NCBI GenBank assembly: GCA_029948255.1
Contig: JALIZF010001791.1
Coordinates: 558,001 to 622,000 of the forward strand
Direction: 5' to 3'
DNA from: Telmatactis stephensoni
Taxonomy: Eukaryota > Cnidaria > Anthozoa > Actiniaria > Isophelliidae
DNA: 64,000 nt
Each line of letters begins with the position of its first letter. The first letter of the stretch is position 1. A model generated the notes under the pieces. It was given only the letters and a program-made list of their open reading frames with translations, had not been told where the DNA came from and made no database searches. Made by a program: the position numbers and the translations under genes. This document shows positions 10,014-19,700 of this stretch, piece after piece.

Positions 10014-11802
10014 TGGTATTCAAAATATTATATCGAACACTGACAATTGCAAAAAATCAAGAAATTGCATGATAAATTGCATGAACAAATTGCATGAGCA
10101 AATATTTTTATCAAAAGCCAGGGTATTGGGTTAGGATTCATCATTTGGACGTGCCTGCCATAAATGATAAAATTTCGTGAGCTAATATTTTTTCAGGTTT
10201 ATATCGAGGTATTACATAAGGTATTGTTGGAACCTGCTGCAAAATCTGTTGCAACAGCACAATCCTCTGCAAAATCTGTTGCAATGAAAAGGCATCAATG
10301 TTTACTATATCCTTTACTTCAGTTCTTCATTTTAACCTGACAAAAGCCTTACATCTATGTATGTGTACTGTACTGCGTTGTTTTTCAACTCTTTCCTTTC
10401 ACCTTTCCTTTCCTTACCTTTGTAAAGGGGGAACAGGTCTTACCGTATGTTACTATTCCTGTCCGTTATGGTAGATTTTGCGCTTTCACGTTTTGATTGT
10501 TGGGATGTTCGTTCTACATAAATATTCATATTATTATTATTACCTTTTCTTGCATTGCATTACCAATTCTTTTATTATTACCTTTTCTTGCATTGCATTA
10601 CCAATTCTTGCCGCATCTTGCATCTCCTCTTCGTTTTATTTCTCAATTTCCTTACCAAGACATAATGAATCGTTGCCACAAATATTTCCTCATGTTGCCA
10701 AATTATCCTATCTTCCTTTGTTATGACTAATAACTGGTTAACGACATAGCGGAAAATCAGCTAAGCGGCTGTTTTCATAGTTTTTTCGTAAACTGATATG
10801 AAGCGTGAAAAGCAATAAGTGCTACACTTTTACTGACTTTAGTAGTCACGATAAAGCTTGCAGGGATATTCATTGAATCAACGATTTTTCTGCTGATCAA
10901 AATGTCACCTTTGATATTATTTGATTTTGTTGTTGTTGTGTCAAAAATATTGAGCTTAAAAATCCTATGGTGTCCTTATGATGAGGGGCTATTAAACCTG
11001 TCCTGGATAACATAAAACCTCTAATGGAACTTAGATTTACATTTGAATTGTGACAATTGAAATAAACAGATTCGACGTAAAATATGCAGCGTGATAAATT
11101 CTCAATAAATATCACGTTAAGCCCATTTAAAATATAGTTACATAAAAATCTTGCATGCAAAATATATTTATTAACAGGACTGCTATATATTAAAATAGCT
11201 TTTTTCTGCATGATGCCAATTCTTTGTTATCAAGTCAGTTAAAACAAACATTAAAAACGTTAAAACGTAAAACGTAATTGAGTTAAACCGTTATCTCAAG
11301 CTTGCGACTTCCATGTTCTCGTAATGTGCGTACCAAGAGACCATAATACTACAGTACTATATGGTAGTATTACGGTATTTTGGTAATGGGTTGTTTAACC
11401 GTTCTACCTCCAATAACGGATACTCCGGTAAGTGGTCACCTCCGGTAAGCGGACAGCAACCGTCGGTCGCTTCTCCTGCCAAATTTTACATATTTACTAT
11501 ATTACATAGATACCAGTAGTATTCAATGGTTTTCAACCCGACAACAATAGGGAGTTTAAGATTGTACGACGGTAACGTCGACGACAGCGTAGCTGAAAAG
11601 CCCCCTATTCCGTTTTCACGAAATCTATGCGTTCTTGTATTCTACATTCGAAAACAGATAAATTTTTCGTTCGTACTCCCATAAAATTACAAAACCGAAT
11701 GAATGGTTTATAGCGAGTGAGTTATGAAAAAAGGAGGGTTGGGCGTTGGCATTCTCGATAGACCGTAAAACGTTCAAGTTTGCCGTTGTGTTTAGCATAC
11801 GG
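10014..11802. other. Noncoding DNA after the polycystin gene
   Basis: No convincing exon. It holds three spaced AAATTGCATGA copies (10061-10100), a direct duplication of about 38 bp (10534-10609, ACCTTTTCTTGCATTGCATT twice), a short palindrome around 11343-11375 (ACTACAGTACTATATGGTAG region), and two CCTCCGGTAAG motifs near 11430-11450. These CCTCCGGTAAG motifs look like a remnant of a DNA element. Confidence 0.6.
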
Positions 11803-12133
11803 GCCTGATTATATGAAGCGGGCTGGCCCAGTTAAGCGGGCTGGCCTAGTTAAGCGGGCAGGCCCAGTTAAGCGGGCTGGCTCGGTTTGCCGAGATCTCG
11901 GCTTGTCTATAAGACACACCAAATTTAAACGCTGTCGGGATCTCGGTTAAGCGGGCTGAAAAATTTCCATATAATCGCGTCAAGTGAACCAACTGAACCC
12001 GGTTTAGTGAGCCGAAAAAGGAGATCGGTTTGCTTAGCACGCATGAGCAGTTGGTTTTCTATAAAAACATGACTCAGCCTGGTAAACTGAGCCAGCCTGT
12101 TCAACCGGGCCAGCCCGGTTCATATAATCAGGC
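11803..12133. mobile_element. Inverted-repeat element with GGGCTGGCC-type internal repeats
   Basis: The left end GCCTGATTATATGAAGCGGG (11803) and the right end (inverse, ending 12133) match over about 40 bp with substitutions. Between them lie tandem units of about 18 bp carrying AAGCGGGCTGGCC, several of them at 11816-11885, and an inverse set near 12075-12115. No coding capacity. MITE-like; family not assigned. Confidence 0.7.
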
Positions 12134-12560
12134 ACTACCTAAGACGGTAGTAATATACTTATTTGGTAAACACGTGTCAGATATATTCTTATTGATTCAT
12201 CCTATTGTTCTCTATCATCGTCGTCAGCGTTGCCGTTACAATCTTAAATTCCCTAATTTGCAGTGGGACCCAAGTTCATTCCACATGGTACTGATAGGCT
12301 GGGTTTATTAATTTGAGTATCGGACCACTTTCCAAGATTAGATTAAAGAGTTTACCAACGTTCTTTTATTAACTTAAACATTTACAATTACTCAAGGTCG
12401 ATTTTAATCATACTAAAGAAGATAACAAAATATTAGGAAGGTTTATTTTACTATTGAATAAGAATTTGTTTATTTTACTAATATAAACTTAATTGTATGT
12501 AGGCACATTATTATACGGTGTGGAGACAGTTATCAACATAAAAGCTTTATACGTTTACAG

Positions 12561-13039
12561 TCAAACCACGTCAAGCGTGCCCCGCTAGAGTCCATTATTG
12601 AGTTTATTTTTGAAAATTTGATTCCATTCTTCAATTTGAACTTTCATTTTTAAAACGAAGATTTGAACATTCAAAACAAGAATAATTTGAAAACTCGATT
12701 GCTGATTGGATTAATAAAACAAGAGATTGTGGAAACCGAATTATATAATACTATCGAGTGTTTTTGCAGAAAAAGCTAAATAAAGTATACAAGACGATCT
12801 CACCTTTCGCGCCATATATAGTGGCCGCCATCTTGAATCTGACGGGTTGCCTGTGCTATCCATATTAGGAGAGTCTCTTGTTTTATTAATCCAATCAGCA
12901 ATCGAGTTTTCAAATTATTCTTGTTTTGAATGTTCAAATCTTCGTTTTAAAAATGAAAGTTCAAATTGAAGAATGGAATCAAATTTTCAAAAATAAACTC
13001 AATAATGGACTCTAGCGGGGCACGCTTGACGTGGTTTGA
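12561..13039. mobile_element. 479-bp inverted-repeat element with 166-bp arms
   Basis: The left arm 12561-12726 (TCAAACCACGTCAAGCGTGC at its outer end) and the right arm 12874-13039 are near-perfect inverse copies, with a 147-bp unique centre. The similarity runs a few bases further out (TTACA before TCAAACC on both sides). It is a nonautonomous DNA transposon of foldback/MITE type; no ORF. Confidence 0.9.
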
Positions 13040-13630
13040 GTGTAATAATATATAAGGGTAAATCATATCTGTTGAATTCTTCGATAACGGGTTTTCTTCG
13101 AGATTAGGCACTTATTACTCGTGCCCAGGCCTTTAGGCCGGGAACGAGTTATAAACTGCAAATGTTTCTTTTTTTTTTCTTTTTTTCCTCTCGTCGTCCA
13201 CGAGAATGCGGCATTCTTGCGCAACCGGTCACGTGTCACAGTTCCTGATTGGGTAAGAGTGTAAGAAACAATGCCCTTCATTCATCACCTTTGAGCGAGT
13301 GCGAACTCTTCTGTCTTCGAAGCTAGTGAACGCCAGTCAGGAACTTTAGGAATGCAAGATGGCGGACAGCTCAAAAAATAGCTTTCAGAGACAGGCTTTT
13401 CCAGCAGTGAGACAATATAAAATGGAGCTTTTAACTCGAGATTTACCTAGACACTTATAAGAGCTTCAGAATGGGCTGTTATTTTGAGCCCGATCTCCAA
13501 TACTTTGACCAAATATCGAGCTCTCAATGGAGTAGTTGAAAATGAAACTCTCGCGACTCAAAGCAATTCCTTTGAGCTGGAAATCTACGAATTTCTCACC
13601 CTACATGTTGCTAAACGAACGCATATGGAG

Positions 13631-14405
13631 GCAAGTCAATTATATTTTTCATTCAAGCATTCAAGAGATCTTGAGACGTTTTTGTAATGAATTTTAACAC
13701 AATTCTGGCCAGACAATTTATTTATATATTTTCATGGAATCAAGGCTCTATTTGACCTGATGCGTTTGGTCACGTAATAGATAAAACATCTGAAACACGA
13801 ACGCCGAAAAAATACACGATTTGTTATTGTGTCAAAAACGTCGTTGTAGAAGTCTTTACAGCAAACAATTGAGATATATAGTGAAATAAAAAGTTGAATA
13901 AACTGGTATATTTTTGCATGTTGGGATAAAGGCAAACACTAAGCTGCTGACAGACAAATTGACTAATCAGATATTCTCTAAAAAGGTCAAAAAAGGTCTT
14001 TATTATGTTACGGATATAGAGGCAAGTCAATTATATTTTTCATTCAAGCATTCAAGAGATCTTGAGACATTTTTGTAATGAATTTTGACACAATTCTGGC
14101 CAGACAATTTATTTATATATTTTCATGGAATCAAGGCTCTATTTGACCTGATGCGTTTGGTCACGTAATAGATAAAACATCTGAAACATGAACGCCGAAA
14201 AAATACACGATTTGTTATTGTGTCAAAAACGTCGTTGTAGAAGTCTTTGCAGCAAAAAATTAAGATATATAGTGAAATAAAAAGTTGAATAAACTGGTAT
14301 ATTTTTGCATGTTGGGATAAAGGCAAACACTAAGGTGCTGACAGACAAATTGACGAATCAGATATTCTCTAAAAAGGTCAAAAAAGGTCTTTATTATGTT
14401 ACGGT
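13631..14405. repeat. 391-bp direct tandem duplication
   Basis: The block from GCAAGTCAATTATATTTTTC at 13631 is repeated from 14022, period 391, with only scattered changes. Both copies end with TCTTTATTATGTTACGG. Apparent minus-strand ORFs in the two copies are nearly identical simply because the DNA is duplicated. Confidence 0.93.
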
Positions 14406-15291
14406 TAAGTGAAGAATGCGTGAAACGGCTCGGGGAAGAGTACGCATGGGGCCGGTCACTGAAGGGCTCCCGGGGCACGAGTGAACGCACGTGTGCGTCT
14501 AGTTCATTTTGTAATGCGTGAATGTTATAAAAGGTCTCATACAATGTAAAATGTAATGGCAAAAAAAAAACAACTCAAGCCGGATCTGTTGCAACTTAGC
14601 GCACTATACGTTCATCCATTGCGCGCGCCCATCATTATCTAACAAATAGATTCCATTTTGTCCATGCATCTATACTCTAACAGATACACAGATGAGGTCA
14701 AAACGTGACTGCGTTGACAGTTGTTTTCATCGCATTTTCTCGTCTTTTGTGCATCTTTTAGAATACAGACCCACGGAGAAATATGATCTATTTCCAGGTT
14801 GTTTTATATAATATTCATCGAAACATTTCAACCAATCAGAGTGCGCGTAAGATTCTATGACGTCATCTATGCGTGTGTACTGTAATCACACACGGTTCTC
14901 GACCAATCAGAGCCCGTGCATTATACCAATTACTATATAAAGTCTAAAATATCAACGCACTCAAAACTGGGTCGATGTCCTTCAAAAGAACATAAAGTAA
15001 ACTAACTCGCTTCGAACAAATATATCTTGCATGATATCGTTGTACAGATCAAAACTTCGGTTTCCATAATGTCAATAGTTTGTATCTCGGATACGTTTTG
15101 TGAGTTATTGGAATACTTATTCATTGCTATAACAAATGATTTGAAGAAGTTTATTAACTATAGATCTACCTTATTATAATGTGACTATGTATCTTCTTTC
15201 TATTATAACAGATCTACTGTGTTTGAATAGAAAATACTTGGTAACTTTAAGGCGTGTTTTCCATTTAAAATATAAAATTACGCTATCCTTG
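14406..15291. other. Noncoding stretch
   Basis: No exon recognised. Several ACCAATCAGAG motifs and a TGACGTCA site (14859-14866) occur around 14830-14930. They look like part of a repeat and cannot be assigned a regulatory role. Confidence 0.5.
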
Positions 15292-15297
15292 TTTTAT
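15292..15297 (-). terminator. Poly(A) signal AATAAA (minus strand)
   Basis: TTTATT on the plus strand reads AATAAA on the minus strand, 18 nt after the stop of the exon at 15316-15541. It supports that exon as a true 3' end. Confidence 0.5.
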
Positions 15298-15315
15298 TGC
15301 GATAAAAGCTTCAGA

Positions 15316-15541
15316 CTAAGACATGTTGTGTAGACTAATAACAACTCGTTTATCATCATCTGAAAGTGCATAGAATTGTAAGTTTGAAAAGATTGTATTA
15401 AATATGGAATTGATTAGGTTGTCGGTAGATGACCTTAAAGAGATATCCTCAGTTGAATTGTGAGATCTTTGGCAGTCATTTCCTAAACTCTGTTTACCTG
15501 AGGCCAAAGTGCCCTTAGCACTGAGATAATCTTGTATTTTA
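15316..15541 (-). CDS. Probable terminal coding exon, possible alternative C-terminus of the K+-signature receptor gene
   Basis: On the minus strand a polypyrimidine tract and ag acceptor (…tctttccttggag) precede 74 codons beginning TKIQDYLSAKGTLASGKQSL and ending VVISLHNMS, with a stop at 15316-15318 and AATAAA 18 nt further on. Ser/Asn/Asp-rich, no domain recognised. The exon enters in phase 0. The preceding receptor exon could feed it through a weak donor (tcctcg/gtttga) just before its own stop, also phase 0. That would replace the final Val-stop by this tail. It could instead belong to an unseen separate gene. Confidence 0.5.
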
Positions 15542-15845
15542 GTCTCCAAGGAAAGACGTAAGCACAGATAGCGATGTTGTATATCTGGTAGAATACTGAA
15601 ACGACGCGTGCCCTCTGGCTTAACTTGATGGTTAATGTATTATGACTCTACTGTCACAAACATTCCTTACGTGGTAACACATCCATATTAAGTAAATTGC
15701 TTTGTCCGGCTTTCCTTCCTCACGACTGTTTTTTTGTTTGTTTGTTTCATGATAAGTTAACATTAATTAATAAATCTAGGTTATTATTTGATCCGACGAC
15801 AACCTCATATTCGCCATTCCGAAGTTAAAGTTCGAGTTGAATTAT

Positions 15846-16015
15846 AGGACTGTTTTGGGGGACGCCATTCCGTTTTAAGTTGCAGTGAAGTACTTGTAAA
15901 CGATTGTAAACATCTCAATCTGAACTATTTTTCTTTATTCTGCGTACCCTCTCATATTTGTTGCACTATCGTATCTTCAGGTGAATTTTGAAAATTGCGT
16001 CCCCAAAAACAGTCC
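15846..16015. mobile_element. Short inverted-repeat element
   Basis: AGGACTGTTTTGGGGGACGC at 15847 is matched in inverse by GCGTCCCCAAAAACAGTCC at 15997-16015. The 130 bp between are AT-rich and noncoding. MITE-like. Confidence 0.6.
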
Positions 16016-16127
16016 CATGATTCAATACGATTCCGAAATGGTTAATATCTACCGATTAGTTTTATCTCTCCTTGCATACGTTCATTACGACTGGGCCACA
16101 TTCCACTGATTTAAATTGACTCACTTA

Positions 16128-16258
16128 GGGTGTTTTCCATTTAGTGGAACCAACCGGCCAGAACGGCCTGATTTCTCAGGACTGATTTCAGGAATTGACA
16201 TGTACCATTTAAGAACTGGCCATTCTGGCCGGTTGGTTCCCCTAAATGGAAAACACCC
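16128..16258. mobile_element. PIF/Harbinger-like MITE with TTA target duplication
   Basis: Ends are GGGTGTTTTCCATTTAG and its inverse. The inverted repeats continue inward (GGAACCAACCGGCCAGAACG), leaving a small loop. TTA lies directly outside each end (16125-16127 and 16259-16261). A 3-bp TTA/TAA duplication with GGG-starting ends is the PIF/Harbinger pattern. Confidence 0.8.
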
Positions 16259-16602
16259 TTAGTTACGTCCCAATTTCATTGTCCTGACTAGACGAACAAA
16301 TTATCAGCCATTCCTTGGCGCGTCTTTCTTGTATCCAGGGCTATCGAGTCTTGACGCCTGAATCCACATGTCTTTCTTGTATTAAAAGCTTTCTTGTGTC
16401 TTGAACCCCTTTGAACTCCTTGTAAATGTTTTTAGTTAAAAAATTTTTGAGCTTAATTTGTGATGATGTAAAAGAGACGTATTCTTAGGCCGTTCAGTGA
16501 CGCCTTTTTTCACACGTCCAAATACCATTTCCTTACGCGTGTAAAATCTGTTCTTCATTAACGGCTTTCAATTTCACTGATGAATAAGAGAGTTCTATAG
16601 TA

Positions 16603-16796
16603 TCAAACCGAGGACATCATTTCATCTGTTTGTAGCAAATTCTTTCTGTTATCTGCCTTGTCTTTCCATGATTCTATTGCTTTGTGTAGTTCTTCTGTAA
16701 GCCGTCTCTCTATTTCTTCTAACATAGCATCACGAGTCTCGTGAAGAAGAGGAGGTCTGTCATTATGTAGGTTGTTCATTTTGTCACGCTTTTGGT
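16603..16796 (-). CDS. K+-signature receptor, exon 9: cytoplasmic coiled-coil tail
   Basis: Acceptor tcattaatttcag; the exon enters in phase 1, matching exon 8. The product includes KMNNLHNDRPPLLHETRDAM and a strongly helical, coiled-coil-like stretch EEIERRLTEELHKAIESWKD, ending MMSSV-stop at 16603-16605. No AATAAA is near this stop, which leaves room for splicing on to the exon at 15316-15541. Confidence 0.8.
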
Positions 16797-19700
16797 CTGA
16801 AATTAATGAGGATGCTCACTTTAATTTTTGTCACTTTTAGGAGCAAAATGAAATACGAGGAAGATTGTGAACAAAGCCGGAAACATTATGGTAAGAAGGT
16901 ACTACTGAAGACATTTAAAGTGCCTAAAAAGTGAAACGTTTTTTCTTTTCATATAATTTGCTGTCTTAAATACAAGACTTCAAAATCTGACACGTCTAGA
17001 ATTAAAATTAACAAATGCATACGCCCTCAAAGCTGCGCCATCTATCATTTTGTTTGCAGAATATCGATATAGTATGTTGGGCTGTAATAAATTTCTCTAA
17101 AGTAATCATCACTGACGATTAAATGTACGTGAACGACCTTTAGGTACCAGCTGAAGATGACTTGTCTTCAACTAAACTGGAGGAATTAACTCGATCATTT
17201 TTGAAAGAAATGGCACAACTTTGAGGGGTTCAGTACAATTGTCCATTCTAATGCAAGACATCTCATCATACTTTGGAATCAAATAATAAGTTGCATGACT
17301 AAAAATAATTTTTGCATCCTAGGCACTTTATTTTTAATTTATATATATTATTAACTAATCAGTAAAGCGCCGATATGAATTGATTTTATTTTCATCCGCA
17401 CCTGTTTATCTCTAACAATTTTTTAGCCTACAGGTTCTATAAAATCAGCCATTAACTCTTAAGCCAAGTTTTCACGAGCGATGGAAGCACTAGCGGAAGC
17501 AACATACGCAGACTCATAATGCACTGTCCATTGTCTTTATTCACACCTAGGTGAGAAATACAACACCAGGGACGGATCCAGGATTATCTTCAGGAGGGGG
17601 TGCACCATCATATAAATTGGAAACTGCCGAAAGGATATCTTGGAAAAATATTGAGAAAAAAGGACTTAAAGTCGTCTCATGAGGGGGTGCGTACCCCCTG
17701 CACCCCTCCCCTAAATCCGCCTCTGAACACTGAGTCTGCGTATGCTGCTTCCGGTTCTGCTTCTGTCGCTCGTGAAAATCAGGCTTTACACATGAAGTTC
17801 TATTATACTCACTTTTCCTACGGTTGCGTTGAATTCTGAACAATTCGTAAATTAACCCAAGAAGAAGCGCTAAGCCAACAACTCCAGAACAGGTGTACAG
17901 TGTACGCTTGAATAAATCACTGTTGGGATCAAACACGCTCTGGGCTGACTGGGAACCTTCTTTAACACCACTCTGTTGGATAAAATATCCGTCAACGTTG
18001 CGTTAGAAATTGCGCTACAAATCGATGGAAAAAATGTGAGTTTTGAAGCTCGTTGAAAAACCTGCACGGTCTTGCTGCAACAAAGTTAGGCGCCATGCAC
18101 ACTACGCCAACTTTTAACGTAATAATATCGCGCTAAAAGCTGTAAGAAAAAACTAGTGTAACGTCACCTCTAGACGAATCAATAGCATAGTATGAGTTTT
18201 GGTGCTTAACATGGGACTAATTTACGTGAAGGTGCAGTTGAAAAGATGAAGCAATACAAAAGTACTAACAGAATGTGCCGTGACTTGTTTCTCGTACATA
18301 GCGGTCTTAAAAACCGACAGCATTTCGGGAGATTGCTAGATATACGAAGAAAGCAATTATGAGAGTGGAAAGAATTTTGAAAAGGAAAAGATGCCGTAAT
18401 ATTACAGGAAAAATTGCTTGTCCTCTCGAGTCTCTTGTCACGGAGTTTAGTGAATCATGCAAGTAGTCAATCATGCAAGTAGTCAATCATGCAATGAAGA
18501 AATTGATTGTAGCTGTTGTGTTGATGGTTTTAGTTCTTGTGATAAGCAATGCTGACCAGTCAGTGACACCAATATGTCAGCTGCATCGAAACAATAAGCC
18601 AGCTGCATCACACGAACAGGTAGTAAGATAGTAAAGATTTATAGTCTTACCGCAAGTGATTTGGAGAGATATAATTCCACCATTTCGTAAATCATAGCCT
18701 CATCGGAATAACGAACTTGTTTCAAACAAGCCGCTAATCCACTGTCGTTGACAAATGCGCCATACTCCAAGGTCTGTTGAGGGATCACTTCTTGGACTTT
18801 GTACTTAGAGTCTGGTAGACGCTCTTTGTAGTAAGATATTACGTAGCTATCCAATAATGCACCTGCACATTGACGTGAATATAAAATATCTTATAACTAA
18901 AGAGTTTGAATTAAGGTAATGCCATTCGGAAAGATTCAAATTCCCACTTGAATAACATCTACGTATATCTACTAGTCATTACAGAATCTCGTTACCACAA
19001 GGAGTATTTCGAACAATACGCTCATTCGTTTTCCTTCCATGTATGGGTATCAAAGTTTTAGACCGAAAGATAAAAAGAATCAGATGAAGAAGATATAGAT
19101 AAGATTATAGAATAGATGAAAAGGAGAGAAGGAAAGAGAAAAATGGAAAGAAAGGTGAGAGAAAACAGGGAAGGATTGAGGAAGAGCGGCTGGAACGAGG
19201 GACTACAATTCTTGTTACAATTTCACTTACCATCAACTTCGTCGTTCTCCATAGCTTGCATTACTTCTTCAAAACTCCTAAAACCTTGAAATGATAGAAA
19301 AACAGTTTTACGAATAAGATATTCATAATGTACTTTAAAAATAGTTATAGAACTTACGTCGTACATCGGCCTGTTGTTGAAAACCTGTCATAGCTTCGAT
19401 GGAGTAGAGTAGGGAACCAACCTATAGTAAACGTTAGAATGTACCATGGGTATTTAGCTATTTCAAAAAAGGTTGACGGGGCGAACGGCGAATGGCGACT
19501 GGTGATTGCACGACCGAAAGGAACTGTGGTCACGCTATTAAACCGCTATCCGGCGCGAAGACATGAATCGTCTATCGACCACTTTGTCCATTTGGTAGAG
19601 CATTCACGAATAAATCCAGGGGTCGTAGGTTGGAATCCCACCGAGGTCAGAGAAATGTTTTTCCATCTGCTTTGTCTAGGGCAATAGACCGTAGGGTCAC

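Noticed and set aside
13732..14326. Two almost identical minus ORFs
   Set aside because: They are the two copies of the 391-bp duplication and have no other support.
17547..17936. Long minus ORF continuing exon 8 of the receptor
   Set aside because: It passes a strong donor (aaaa/gtgagt) into a MITE; the exon 9 join keeps phase and gives a coiled-coil tail.
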